A DNA stretch of 60,000 nucleotides, from positions 909,949 to 969,948 of the forward strand of contig RPFO01000086.1 of assembly GCA_009746045.1 (NCBI GenBank). Reading direction: 5' to 3'. Both the position numbers and the translations under genes were made by a program. The notes beneath the pieces are model-generated. The model had not been told where the DNA came from. It ran no database searches and saw nothing but the letters and a program-made list of their open reading frames with translations. Source of the stretch: Mesostigma viride. Lineage: Eukaryota; Streptophyta; Mesostigmatophyceae; Mesostigmatales; Mesostigmataceae. Below, piece after piece: positions 28,975 to 40,879 of this stretch. The stretch's first letter is position 1, and the number at the start of each line of letters is the position of its first letter.

Positions 28975-31249
28975 GGGGACGGGACATGCCCGAATTTTTT
29001 GGCGCCAAAAAATTCGCGCCGGAACCGAAGGTCATAAATTTCACGTGCACGGTGCGCGCACCCCTTGCGGAAGTGGCCATGGCGACTGCGTTCAGGCGAA
29101 ACTACCACACTAGGGCAGGCGAAATGCAAAAATTTTACTCGAATCTAAAAGACGATGAGTTTATGATGTTAGGTTGTGGCGGAAATAAGCTGGTTTACAA
29201 TATCGCTGTTGTTTTTTTATGCCATCGGCATGGGGGGTAATCTGAATTTTTTGGTCGCGCGGAATAAAATAGAATTCATGATAGCGGCAGTAAAATCGCG
29301 GTTTTTAGGGTTGTTTTGACCGCGAAGCAGGCGTTAATACCCTTTGCATCGAATTCTAAACCGCGCTGGTGCTTTTTTCCAGATTTTCGGCCATTATCGG
29401 TAAGTAATTGTTCAGACCTGCGCAGTGCGTGTCTGACCTGTCCATGGAAGAACGGCGGTTGTTGCGCGCCTGGGCGAGGGATTTACGAGGGCGAGGTACA
29501 GATTTGTCGCGAATGTTATCTGCTATCAGTGCTTTCTTCTATGAGCTCATCGTTCGAGGTTTTTTGCGTTCTTTTTGGGCAGTTTCCGCCAGCTATCTCG
29601 CCGTCGCTTGCCGTTGTGTTGTCGAATACCTGGCAGCTTTAGATTGTTTTCGTTGATGTCGTGATCAGGGCCGCTTCAGTCGCAGCCTATAGCTCTTCGG
29701 GAATGTATAAGGCATTTCATAAAACGTGTTCCGGCAAGGATGTTGTGCGTATGGACGCTTCTTGTTGTGTGAGAGTGATGCACCCTCTCTTCGCAGCGGC
29801 ATCACAGCGCTCATGCGCTGAAGGGCCGCCAATGGTTTCTTTGCATTTTATCGTGCAGGGATGGAAGTGTTTTAGTGATGATGATGTTGGAGATATTGCA
29901 TTTGTGTGACTGCATGTAGATAGCTGGCACCAATGGTTGTTTGAGCTTTCCTTTGTTATGATGATGTGACAAGACTACAATGTGCTGAGCCAACCATGGT
30001 TGACATGCATGACTGCATGCAAGCTATATATACCATGTTCCTACTTGGTTCCTTGCCCTCCATAGTCCCAGTTTGTCATCCATGCCGGGGAGGACAGTTT
30101 AGGAGGTGTTGTTGAGTTGATTAGCTTGGTTGGCATCAACCTTACACTCTTACCTAGGAGAAACATAGGAAATGCTGCTTAGGCATATTAGGGCTACCAT
30201 CGTCAAGGCTATGAACATATTTACAAGGCTGGCCATGCTGGAGGGATGATGAAGACGTATGAGGTGCGTGGCCACCCCTTTGTACATTGTAAACATACTC
30301 AGCATGGTTTTGGTGCATGTTGGATGGCATATGAAGTGGCACTGTGGGGTTACTAACTTACTGAGTGGTCCTTAGCGCCTTGTCAGGTGGTCATATAGGA
30401 AACCCATCAACTTGAGTAGTTCTTGTCACAATGACCCCCCACGTTGAGCATGCGTTGCCGTCAGCGTGCAAGAGTTAATTATGTGTGCTTTGGTCAGTTT
30501 GCAGGTGTCCTTGATGAAGAAGGAGGTGCTAGTGTGGCTGAATGGTTACTCTAATTTCCTTGTAGAGTCTAAATGGGTGGCCGTCCTGGAATGGTTGTAA
30601 CTTGGGCAGTTCTTGTCAGAATGGCGTCAAACCTTGAACATAGGAGGTACCGTATGTGCACAGGTTGGCAGCATGTGGTTTGGCCAGTTTTTGCATGGAT
30701 TGGATGGATAAAGGGGTGTTTATGGTGTAAGATACACTAAAAAAACTCCCTTAGCTTCGTCACAGGTGGCTACCTAGGAAATCCATCAACTAGAGCTGCG
30801 CTCGTCAGAATGACCTGAAAATTTGGGGCTGCATGTCCCCCCACCTGTAATATTTGGGAATATATGGTGGAGCATGATATGATGTGTTTATGATTTGATT
30901 TTTTTTTTTGATTAAAAAAGTACCTGTTTTGCGGGAAATCCATCAACGTGAGTAAACATTCTTATTTCTTGGTCCCAATTAGGTAGAATTTCTCAAAAGT
31001 GGGGGAACTATGCGGGAATATATGATTTGGTCCCAGTATGTTTGCCCATTGTCCTAGGGAAAATGTGACTAAAATAGCGTCTTTTTCTATTTTTAGCGCG
31101 TTACCGGTGTATGGTGGGGGCTAGTAGCCCCCCCAAGTGGCTGGAAAATTTTTTTTAATCATATTTATGGTCCCCAATCATCATTGGATTTTTTGCACAT
31201 GCATAGGTATGGTTTCCAGAAAAGTGCCCTTTAGGCATGTCCCCTCCCC
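28975..31249. mobile_element. TTAA-flanked TIR element epsilon
   Basis: Begins GGGGACGGGACATGCC and ends GGCATGTCCCCTCCCC; 15 of 16 bases are inverted repeats. Both sides abut TTAA (28971-28974, 31250-31253), the target duplication of the piggyBac superfamily. TTAA is also the unit of the LINE tail it sits in, so the duplication is consistent but not proof. The 2275-bp interior has short ORFs (up to 108 codons) with no DDD transposase recognised, and blocks like CCATCAAC...GTCA-AATGACC repeated at about 30410, 30600 and 30785. Probably non-autonomous. Confidence 0.75.
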
Positions 31250-31329
31250 TTAATCATGTAATTAATTAATTAGTGGTGCTGAGTTTATTTTCACATTAAT
31301 GACTTAATGAAATAAAGCTCATGATTTTT

Positions 31330-31660
31330 TTCGTGTTACACTCTTGGTGAGAAATTTCTCACCACGTTGACTTGTGATTTTTCTCGTGTTAGTGATTTTT
31401 CTCGTGTTGGTGAGAAACTTCTCAATTTTTTCACTTTTTCTCACTTTTTCTCACTTTTTCTCACCCATTCTCACCTTTTTTCTCACTTCAGGGTTTTTTC
31501 TCACCCAAATCTCACCCAAACCCCCTTTTTCTCACCAAAATCTCACCCTGGTGAGATTTTGTTGCCTAGCGTTTGCGGAAAAAAATTGAGATTTTTCTCA
31601 CTTTTCTCACCTTTTTTCTCAAAGGGGTGAGAAAATTGAGGGTTTTTGAGAATTTTCTCA
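31330..31660 (+). repeat. Subterminal TTTTCTCACC repeats, right
   Basis: The inverted counterpart of 26139-26480 at the right end of element zeta. Confidence 0.85.
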
Positions 31661-31689
31661 GAAATTGAGTTCCTAGTGTACCGCGTAAT

Positions 31690-32944
31690 TCCGTGACCTG
31701 TGACGTAAGTGACGTAACGTAAATATGTCCGGCGGGTCGGGGCAGACCCAACCTCAATGAAAATGCATAGGTTGGGTAGGTAATTGCGCCATAGCACAGT
31801 AAATACCACCACTTTCTTGCAGGCAGTCACGTGACTTTTGCTAACATTTTTTACCGTTGCGCGCGCGCATAGCGAGATATGGCTGTCAGCGCGCCATTTT
31901 GTGGCAATTTTGGGTTCCGCGGCTTGAAATGGGTCAGATGATGACCCCTGAACGATGATGCATTATTTTGGTACGTCAAGAATGATCAGATTTATGCTGT
32001 TGAGGAAATACGCAGTGGCTATTACCTCTGTCTTGGTAGTCACTGTCAGACGAGACGTCCCGTTTGGTATCGCCGGTTTCCTTTGGTTCTTGGGAGTTTC
32101 CGTTTGCCTGGGCCTCCCGCGTCTTTACGAAAGTCCGCTGCGCCATTTGCTGGGAACGTGGACGCGTTAGACGCCATCTTTGCACATATCTTCAACATGG
32201 TAATGATGAAGGATGCATGGATAGAGCGGCTATGGCCGCCTCTCCCACTAGTGGCTGCATACGTGACGTATGAGCATGCCGGCCAGCGGAACCCGGCCAG
32301 GTCATGATCGAGGCAGGTACGGCAATGCGTTTGCACGTTGTTTGCAGGGAAACTCGTACGTCCTTACATGTCTTTTGAAGAGTAGGATAGTGGTTATTGC
32401 AACAGCTTTTCATGCCTGCTCTAGGAGGGGTATTAGCCATTATGGTGCACAACTTGTGGCACTTCTTTGGGGGATAACGTTCAGTGATGGCAAGTTGGCG
32501 TCATGTTTGGACCAGCAGGTTTGGCACTCTATTGTGGTCATTTATATTGCATAATTGTATAGCATGGCATTTTTCTCCATTTGGGGTGTTCGTAGTCATG
32601 TGTCAATATGAGCATGGTGCCGTGTGTAAAATGCAATTCTGAGTGCACCCCCCCCGTTGGAGGACCCCTGAACATTCTAATAAAAATATCCAACCATGAT
32701 TTTGGTGTTTAGAATCCTCCCCCGGAGAAAAGGGGGGGGGTTAACTTTTTCTAACACGAAAAAGTTCGTCTTTTGTCCAACTTTGACTGAAGATAACATC
32801 CAGGGCACTGAATGGACTCGTGATATTATTGCATATTCTGAAAGCCCTTGAAGTGTAGATATTCATGGCATCTTGGTTGAGGGTGCATTTGGAGTTGTGG
32901 TCTAGGAGTTATGATTTTTTTCATTTTCAGGGGTCAAAAAACCA
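31690..32944. other. No gene recognised
   Basis: Short ORFs only. Near 31722-31728 and 26111-26117 both flanks of element zeta contain GTAACGTAA or its complement, a chance or target-related similarity. Confidence 0.35.
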
Positions 32945-33720
32945 AAAAAAGTGCTGGCGGACCATGGGAGGAGCTGGTCCTTGAGCTCGTCGGCTATAGG
33001 GTGGTTGACGTCTCACCTGGCTTCTGGGGGAAGCGACGCAGCACCACTCGGCACTCGCGGCGAGCGCGGTCGGTGGCCTCGGACCGTTGTTTTGCCTGGC
33101 GAAGGTTTTCAAGCTCCTGGAGTTTCGTATAGCGATGGCGTCAGTGCATGGTCAAGGTGGTCGCTGGTACCGCAGCAGGTCCGCGTCTAAGGATCGAGTG
33201 CGGCGAGAGCCGCTATCATCTCCCGGCCGGGTGGGCAGGGCTGCGATGCGGACCGTTGTTTTGCCTGGCGAAGGTTTTCAAGCTCCTGGAGTTTCGTATA
33301 GCGATGGCGTCAGTGCATGGTCAAGGTGGTCGCTGCATGGTACCGCAGCAGGTCCGCGTCTAAGGATCGAGTGCGGCGAGAGCCGCTATCATCTCCCGGC
33401 CGGGTGGGCAGGGCTGCGATGCATGCATGGTGGCCGTCAGTGCACTGCATGCAATCGCCGGGACGGTCCTGCACAGCCAAGTATGCAGGACGTACATCGG
33501 TTTGGGCGCGGTGATGGCTTCAAGCTTCTTGACGAGCGAGCCGCACTTGCATGCCCTCTGGACAGCTGATTTAGGCGAGAGACAAGTGCAGCATGCGCCT
33601 CAGATGCATGCGCCGCGCGGTGCATGTGCAGGCGCCGTGAACTGAGGTTGGAGCTTGTGGACGACCTTGGTTTCCACATTGGAGATCGACCCGGGCCTCC
33701 ACCGTCTCGTCGAAGAATCA
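32945..33720 (-). pseudogene. ORF1-type LINE copy with an internal tandem duplication
   Basis: The minus strand from 33720 encodes scraps of the coiled-coil region (HASEAHAALVSRLN, then SLKPSPRPNR) and from 33112 pieces of the LADELK region. A 169-bp segment starting GGACCGTTGTTTTGCCTGG at 33081 is repeated from 33250. The second unit carries CATG at 33336-33339 that the first lacks. Confidence 0.6.
33081..33422 (+). repeat. 169-bp direct tandem duplication
   Basis: Units 33081-33249 and 33250-33422. Apart from CATG (33336-33339) they look identical by eye. Confidence 0.9.
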
Positions 33721-33812
33721 ATATATAAATATAATTAATTATATATATTATATTGTTGTTGTCAAGGTGTTATGTCCGGTCCCACGCCGCACATGAGCAG
33801 CAGAGAATACAT

Positions 33813-34089
33813 CTATATTCATTGAGAATGATAGATTACGGAGGTGAGATAGGCATGCAACATAAGGAAAAACCCGATAACTAGCTGAGAGAATAACCCT
33901 GAAGAAATTAGTAGTAATCTGACACGTACGAACATCCAAGGATCACGCCAGCTGCACAAGGTACAACTAACTATACATCACAAAACTACACGCATGCAGC
34001 AACAGCGCTGCCGGCCCACCATGCAGGCCTGGAAGGGATCTAGACCGCATGGGTCGCGACAAAGTCGGCCCGGGTGCGGCGGAATAACA
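33813..34089 (-). mobile_element. LINE-R 3' fragment, 5'-truncated
   Basis: Equal to 3188-3442 of copy A. Extra bases relative to it are AGCT (33883-33886), GTAC (33926-33929) and CATG (33993-33996). It ends where copy A's coding region begins to be read, a typical short 5' truncation. Confidence 0.8.
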
Positions 34090-34193
34090 CATCACACATC
34101 AATCCGAAAACCCATTTTCTTCCCCTGGAAAATATTTGGAGATGGAATAATGGTCAGTTTGACCTCAAATTTGGCACCAAGGTTCCTTATCAG

Positions 34194-35951
34194 TGTCCAA
34201 AAACCAAATGTCCTCATTTGAGGACATAGTCCTCGTTTGAGACGGGGGGGGTCAGGGGCGCTGCTTTGGCGCCAAATTTGGTCCTAGGGTCACTTGGTGG
34301 GTTTTGGCGCGAAACTGGGATAGGTACTGAGCGCGCCAAGCCCCTGGGGTCGACAGGGGTCGACCGTACCTGGAAAATATGAGGCGACGAAAAGTACCTA
34401 CAATAGCAAGAACATCGCAATGCAATCGAGTGTTTTGTCGAGTGGCGGCTATGGGGTCGTGCCAGTTCCGAGGCTTGCCTGAATGTTATAGGGCATTATT
34501 TTGCCCCGGACGAAGACAGCATTTTAGATCGTCATCTAGTGATTTCGAAGATGCTATTCTTCACGTGCAGGTGCTTTGTATATGTCGAAAATTTTGTTCA
34601 TGAACGGATTTTGGCATTGTTGAAGAAAATCTGAGAGCTACGTAGATCGCATGATAGGTCAGTTCGCAGTTCGGTTTTACAATTTCTTTTTCCGCCCAGG
34701 CGCTGCGGATATCGCGAGTATGGGTTATGGTACGCTTCTGGGCTTCTGGGCGACATGGGGAGAAGAGGGACCTGGGCAGTTGCATGCGTCAAAGAGTCTC
34801 TATTTTTTCGTCGTGATGTCGCAGTCGCGCCTGGCGAAAACCAGGGCGAGCGCGAGCCATATTTTTCTTTTGCCGCAAGGCTGGGTGCTTCCCACGCGTC
34901 ACCGTCCTTTAATATATATTTCTTGAGCTGGCCCGCGCAGCTGGCGGCCTGGGCGCACGTCAAGAACAAGGATCCGACTGTCATTCTCAACCGCATCGTT
35001 CTAAGTAAGCGTGTTAAGCGTATTGTAACCTCTAACTCCCGCAGACGTGATAATTTCGGTTGCTTTCAATGCCCAACTTCGTGGTTTTGATTACGTTTAT
35101 GTCCGGGGAATAACGGAAGTTTGCTGGGCGGTACTTTCTTTTCCCGTTGCGTCACTGAAAAGGTAAACGGCCTTGCGTTATCAAAACAGCAGCAAGTAGA
35201 AGTCGCTGTGCTTGATTGCGATGTGGTAGTTTGATTCAACACATATACTGCCTTGTTGCGGAGAAGTTTTTCAAGGCTTGCTGGTATGTTGCCCATATGT
35301 TTCTAATGCTTCAACTCATGTCCAAGTGATCAAGACTGGCTTAGAAACTTGAGCTTGTCATGTTTACATTGTGCTTGTGTTACAACTTGTGCCTCTTTGC
35401 AGTATATGTTTCATATATAACGTAAGGGTTCAACATCATGGTTTAGCACCGTGGTTGCAGCCGAGCCTCTACTAACGATCATGGACCTAACCTTGGCAAG
35501 TATTTTAATCATATTTCACTCTTTGGACTGAGCTAGCTTTACACCTGCTGTTTGGCCTCCACCATGGTCCCTGGCTGCCAGTTACATTTTGTGCCCCCCC
35601 CTGGCAGGCTGCAGGGTCAAGGACTGCGAGGGTGTAACATAGACATGTTGTGGGCACCGTGGGTGCATTTTCAGGACCAGCCATGACCTGGCCATGCCTT
35701 CTTTCTCGGCATATTGTTGACTTGAGTGCTATTTGGTCACTCGCGTAGCGACCCCCCTGCATTCATAAATCGTAAACAATTATACAATGAGCATATTTCA
35801 TGGATGTTAAGCATTGCAACTCTTGAACATATCATAAATGAACATGGTTCCATACCGTACCCATGGATGAGTTGACATGTGTTAGTTATTACAAATGGTA
35901 TCCATGCTTAAAAATGTCCTCATTTGAGGACATTTTCTTGGTGATTAGACA
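34194..35951. mobile_element. Element alpha, copy 1
   Basis: Starts TGTCCAAAAACCAAATGTCC and ends GGTGATTAGACA, with a 4-bp duplication TCAG on both sides (34190-34193, 35952-35955). The ends are imperfect inverted repeats (TGTCCAAAAACCAA against TGTCTAATCACCAA). Each carries the 20-bp palindrome ATGTCCTCATTTGAGGACAT just inside. Copy 2 (42545-52708) has the duplication ATAG. TG...CA ends with 4-bp duplications recall Ginger-type elements, but no transposase is present to test this. Confidence 0.85.
34755..35090 (+). CDS. ORF shared by both alpha copies, unrecognised
   Basis: A 111-codon frame whose central part is also open in copy 2 (42927-43385). Shared blocks are VKESLFFRRDVAV against VKESPFFRRDIAV, then GEREPYF, FAARLGAS and SPSFNIYFLS, and QLAAWAHVKNK. 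The neighbouring ends differ in frame. Conservation could simply mirror overall sequence identity, since non-coding parts of alpha are equally similar. No domain recognised. Confidence 0.3.
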   Translation: MGRRGTWAVACVKESLFFRRDVAVAPGENQGEREPYFSFAARLGASHASPSFNIYFLSWPAQLAAWAHVKNKDPTVILNRIVLSKRVKRIVTSNSRRRDNFGCFQCPTSWF

Positions 35952-35994
35952 TCAGATATCTTATGATGCCATGTGGTCAAAAAAATTTTTGGGA

Positions 35995-36620
35995 GTTGGC
36001 AGCATGGTAACATGGTGACATTTGCTAGCAAAAAATACCGTATTTTCAGCACTTTCTGGCATGTATGCATATATAATGACATCAAATGAACTCAGTTGGG
36101 CCTGGAACTTTGCACATGTTCTAAACACATCCCATGCAACATGCCCACAAAGTTTCAGGCTGGTTGGATGACAAATTGGTGACAAATGCTAGCATAAATA
36201 CCCAAAAAATGCAGTTTTTCATGGTTTTTTAAGGGTTTTATCACACATATGCATACATAATGACACCAAATGAACTCAGTTGGGCCTGGAACTTAGCACA
36301 TGTTCTAAACACATCCCATGCAGCATGCCCACAAAGTTTCAGGCTGGTTAGATGGCAAAATGGTGACATATGCTAGCATAAATACCCCCCAATATGCAGT
36401 TTTTCATGGTTTTCCAAGGGTTCCGACACATGGGTGCACATATCAATGAACTCAGTTAAGCCTAGAACTTTGCACAGCTCATAAAAACATCTATGTTAAC
36501 TGCCCACAAGAAATTCAGACTGTTTGCACGACAAATAGGTGACAGATGCTAGCGAACATAACACAAAAAATGCAGTTCCTAGTAATTGTTTTTCAAGGGT
36601 TTCATCACATAGTTGTCAAG
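35995..36620 (+). repeat. Degenerate ~175-bp tandem array, four units
   Basis: GCTAGC occurs at 36024, 36188, 36372 and 36548 in the context GTGACA-n2-TGCTAGC. Each unit contains ATGAACTCAGTTGGGCCTGG-like and CACATGTTCTAAACACAT-like blocks. Related to the array at 51820-52620 inside element beta, so it may be the leftover end of a beta-like element. Confidence 0.75.
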
Positions 36621-36799
36621 ATTTCATTCCAGTTTGGAATGTATAATCAGGTTCCCAACAACACATCTAGATTATATATTATGTGACAATGCAGGAAGGC
36701 AGACTTAGGGGCACACGCCCATGATACAACGTCAACATGTACATCAACAACACACACGTAACTTAGCTAATCATCATAATAAAAAGCACACCTTCCCAA

Positions 36800-37145
36800 C
36801 CCACCACCCACCCACCCACCCACCCACCCACCCACCACCCACCCACCCACCCACCCACCACCCACCCACCCACCCGCCCACCCCCCACCCACCCACCACC
36901 CACCCACCCACCCACCCACCCACCCACCCACCCACCACCCACCACCCACCCACCCCCCACCCACCCACCCACCCACCCCCCACCCACCCACCCCCACCCA
37001 CCCACCCACCCACCCACCACCCACCCACCACCACCCACCCACCCACCCACCCACCCACCCACCCACCCCCACCCACCCACCCACCCACCCACCCACCCAC
37101 CCACCACCCACCCACCCACCCACCCACCCACCCACCCACCCGACC
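36800..37145 (+). repeat. (CCCA)n array
   Basis: About 345 bp of CCCA units with frequent CCA and CCCC variants. Long ORFs here (Thr/Pro/His- or Gly/Trp/Val-rich) are by-products of the repeat. Confidence 0.95.
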
Positions 37146-37162
37146 CCCACCCATATAACCAC

Positions 37163-37458
<296 letters not shown>

Positions 37459-37489
37459 ACCCTCCCCCATTCATGCCCTCCGTCAGTCA

Positions 37490-38527
37490 TGCCCTCCCTC
37501 CCTCGCTCCTCGCTCCCTGCCTCCCTCCCTCCTCCCTCCCTCCCTCCCTCCCTCCCTCCTCCCTCCTCCTCCCTCCTCCCTCCCTCCCTCCCTCCCTCCT
37601 CCCTCCCTCCCTCCCTCCCTCCTCCCTCCCTCCCTCCCTCCCTCCCTCCCTCCTCCCTCCCTCCCTCCCTCCCTCCCTCCCTCCTCCTCCCTCCCTCCCT
37701 CCCTCCTCCCTCCTCCTCCCTCCCTCCTCCCTCCTCCTCCCTCCTCCCTCCCTCCCTCCCTCCCTCCCTCCCTCCTCCCTCCTCCCTCCTCCTCCTCCCT
37801 CCCTCCTCCTCCCTCCCTCCCTCCCTCCCTCCCTCGACCTCCCTCCCTCCTCCCTCCCTCCCTCGCTCGCTCCCTCGCTCGCTCCCTCCCTCCCTCGCTC
37901 CCTCCCTCCCTCGCTCCCTCCCTCGCTCGCTCCCTGCTCGCTCCTCCCTCCCTCCCTCCCTCCCTCCCTCCCTCCCTCCCTCCCTCCCTCCCTCCCTCCC
38001 TCCCTCCCTCCCTCCCTCCCTCCCTCCTCCCTCCCTCCCTCCCTCCCTCCCCTCCCTCCCTCCCTCCCTCCCTCCCTCCCTCCCTCCTCCCTCCCTCCCT
38101 CCCTCCTCCTCCCTCCCTCCCTCCCTCCTCCCTCCCTCCCTCCCTCCTCCCTCCCTCCCTCCCTCCCTCCCTCCTCCCTCCCTCCCTCCCTCCCTCCCTC
38201 CTCCCCCCTCCCTCCCTCCTCCCTCCCTCCCTCCCTCCCTCCTCCCTCCCCTCCTCCCTCCCCCTCCCTCCTCCCTCCCTCCCTCCCTCCCTCCCTCCCT
38301 CCCTCCCTCCCTCCCTCCCTCCCTCCCTCCCTCCTCCCTCCCTCCCTCCCTCCCTCCCTCCCTCCCTCCCTCCTCCCTCCCTCCCTCTCCTCCCTCCCTC
38401 CCTCCCTCCCTCCCTCCCTCCTCCCTCCCTCCCTCCCTCCCTCCCTCCCTCCCTCCCTCCCTCCCTCCCTCCTCCTCCTCCCTCCCTCCTCCCTCCCTCC
38501 CTCCCTCCTCCCTCCTCCCTCCTCCCC
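37490..38527 (+). repeat. (CCCT)n / CCT array
   Basis: About 1 kb of CCCT with CCT interruptions and clustered CGCT variants at 37860-37945. It is a homopurine-homopyrimidine tract able to form triplex DNA, with GGGA runs on the other strand. Confidence 0.95.
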
Positions 38528-38539
38528 CCATCATTCATG

Positions 38540-39534
38540 CATCCGGATCCGTTCATTCATGCATGCATCCACTCATTCATTAACATGCCTCCGTTGGTGA
38601 GGGGTTCAAAATGATGCAACAGGCACGAAAGAAGGGGGAAGGAGCCGCCTGCCCAACGTGCCGCCCGGCGACGGCAGCGATGGGCACAGGGGGGGAACGG
38701 TGCACTTTGTCTTGTTCGCCTGGGTGCGCCGGCAGGGTGCGGGCACTGTCGCGTTTTATTTCGCCCGCCCGCCCCAGTCCTTCTCGGATTGCCTCCTCAG
38801 GCCATGGCGTCAGGGTAAGAGTTCTTTTCGCCCGTCGCCGGACGCTTAAACCACTAGAAGACGCCGAATAATGACGATAAAAAGCGGGTTACGACGATAG
38901 AAACCAGTAGATGTTGGTTCTCCCGCACCCCGGGCACACCAGCGACGCCGGCAGCACTGAAGCGCCGCCCGCAATTTATGCAGTGAACAATGTTGATAAC
39001 CCCAAGGGAAGCCATAAAGCTGCAAGAAATGGGGTAAAAGCGATTAAATCTACGACATGCATTTTTGCCCCTGTCAGCGCTCCTATAAATCTGACTTTTA
39101 CGGAAAAATTGCGTGCAACATGGAAACGCAAAATTAAGGGAATCGTTGTGCTGGATTTCTTCGAAATGATATAAGGAATCGTTCGAAAGTGTGCCCTCCC
39201 ACCAGGCGCGTCTTAATCTGTGCTAGACATTACCTTGCACACGCACGGGTGGCTGAGCTCGGCGGGCGAAACTGGCCACTGCTGCGTGTTTGCCCTCGCA
39301 CACACACACAAAGTAACTGTTTCCCGACGTTTTTTTTGCAGAATAAATTTCCTTACGTTAATGGCGATCGAACAAGCGAAATCCGGTACAAAATGGCTTC
39401 GTAATCCGTGCACAGTAAATTTTCACGCTACCATAGCCTTCGCAATGGAATTTGCACTCAACATCTCCCGCGTGCACCGAATTTCGTCAATTTCACCCCG
39501 GATTTGCCGCGGACACTTTGGCGCGGCGTCGGAT
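38540..39534. other. No gene recognised
   Basis: ORFs up to 105 codons on both strands without a domain or repeat partner. I cannot support a gene. Confidence 0.35.
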
Positions 39535-39760
39535 TGATGTGCAGCCACGGTGCATGCGAGTGAGGGCGAGTGACAGGCGCTGCCGCCAATACGAGGACCA
39601 CGTGCGGGCCGACCACGGGGCGGTCTGACCCTCGAGGTCGAGGCGGTCTTCACGGCGCTGGCAGCACTCGTGGAAAAACTCCGCTGTCTTGGGGCCCATG
39701 GCCCCGAACTCCTCAAGGACAAAGGGGATGACCCGGTGGGGCCCCACATTGCCGTAGGAG
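39535..39760 (-). pseudogene. LINE-R internal fragment
   Basis: Equal to about 3450-3671 of copy A, encoding SYGNVGPHRVIPFVLEEFGA to LEGQTAPWSARTWSSYWRQR on the minus strand. It has CATG at 39553-39556 that copy A lacks. Both ends are missing; it stops at AGGAGATTGATATAGATC. Confidence 0.8.
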
Positions 39761-39804
39761 ATTGATATAGATCTATATAGTGGCCTGCAGTTATATATAT
39801 ACAC

Positions 39805-40150
39805 GGATCGCAGCAATGGCGGTGCTCGAACCACTAGACACTCCCGGCCAGTTATAGGCTCGAAACACACGCCCTGATTGAAAGCAAGCTGTTTCGATCC
39901 GGCCCCACCGTCTAGGTCTTGAGGTCTGAGTCGCTGTACACGTAAGCCAGCCATATAGTTTCAATGCATGCACGTACATGCAAGGCTACACATTTCCATC
40001 TCCATTCATATATTTATCATCCTGAATGACTCGAAAACGCGGACTTGAGATAACGGCAGGCTCGAGCTACCATGGTCCGGATTCTCCCGATCGATGTCTG
40101 GCCTAGCTGCGCTGGTTGTCACTTGTCTCCTTGATATAGTGTACGGTCGA
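39805..40150 (-). repeat. Dispersed repeat delta with palindromic insertions
   Basis: Collinear with 57000-57135 joined to 57907-58055. Relative to them it has TA in GTTATAGGC, GATC (39896-39899), CATG (39967-39970), GTAC (39974-39977) with a further CATGCA step, TCGA (40091-40094) and AGCT (40105-40108). Confidence 0.75.
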
Positions 40151-40251
40151 TCTCGTTAGCCAGGAGCCCTCGGATCGAATATACGAAAATGACTACGGTT
40201 TAGATAATGGTGCTATAAACGAGTACCGATCGCTCGTCGACGATTGATCTA

Positions 40252-40400
40252 TATCAAGGAGACAACCAGCGCAGGCCAGAAATCGATCTATATGCATGGC
40301 CGGGACTGGTTGACACGATTGCGTGCCTTTATTCAGTAATTTGCATGTCTCGTACGTCGTACGCAGTCGATCCGGCCCGTTGGGGATCGGCCGCGGACCG
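40252..40400. other. Delta scrap and unassigned sequence
   Basis: ATATCAAGGAGACAACCAGC to AAATCG (40252-40285) is the start of a plus-oriented delta copy, followed by unassigned bases. Confidence 0.5.
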
Positions 40401-40410
40401 AGCATTATAT

Positions 40411-40850
40411 TTTCATTGAGAATGATAAATTACGGAGGTGAGATTGGCCTGCAACATAAGGAAAAACCCGAAAAGAAGAAGAACCCTAAAGAAATTAATA
40501 TTAATCTGACACGGACATCCAAGGATCACGTCAGCTGCATGCACAAAGTACAACTAACTATATATCTTCACAGAAATACGACATGGCAGCAACATCGCTG
40601 CAGCCTACCATGCAGGCCTGCATGGGAGGGATCTAGACCGCACATGCATGCACATGGGTTGCGACGAACAAAGTCGGCCCGGGTACGGCGGAATAACACG
40701 TATACATCATGCAGCCACGGTGTGAGTGAGCCATGGTGAGGGCAAGCTAGTTACAGGCGCTGCCGCCAATATACGATCGAGGACCACGTGCATGCGGGCA
40801 GACCACGGGGCGCGGTCTGACCCTCGAGTTCGAGGCGGTCTTCACATTAT
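40411..40850 (-). mobile_element. LINE-R 3' fragment, insertion-rich
   Basis: Equal to about 3189-3560 of copy A. Extra palindromic bases: CATG at 40538, 40621 and 40791, TGCA at 40710, CTAG at 40747, TCGA at 40777, and CG at 40811. Longer extra stretches lie at about 40640 and 40728. It shares the 3' terminus TTCATTGAGAATGAT with the other copies. Confidence 0.8.
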
Positions 40851-40879
40851 ATATAGTTCACTAAGTGGGACAGCGGCCC

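Larger units (their letters stand above)
26126..31678. mobile_element. CACTA-ended element zeta with nested insertions
   Basis: Left terminus CACTAGGAACTC (26126-26137) and right terminus GAGTTCCTAGTG (31667-31678) are perfect inverted repeats of 12 bp, each flanked by TA (26124-26125, 31679-31680). Both ends are followed by dense subterminal repeats of GGTGAGAAAA in opposite orientation (26139-26480, 31330-31660), a typical arrangement of transposase-binding sites in CACTA elements. CACTA elements usually duplicate 3 bp; only TA matches here. No transposase is seen. The interior holds later insertions, including the LINE tail at 28524 and the TTAA element at 28975. Confidence 0.75.

Noticed and set aside
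34755-35090. Alpha ORF as a real transposase
   Set aside because: About 110 codons, no acidic triad or known fold, and conservation no higher than in non-coding parts of alpha.
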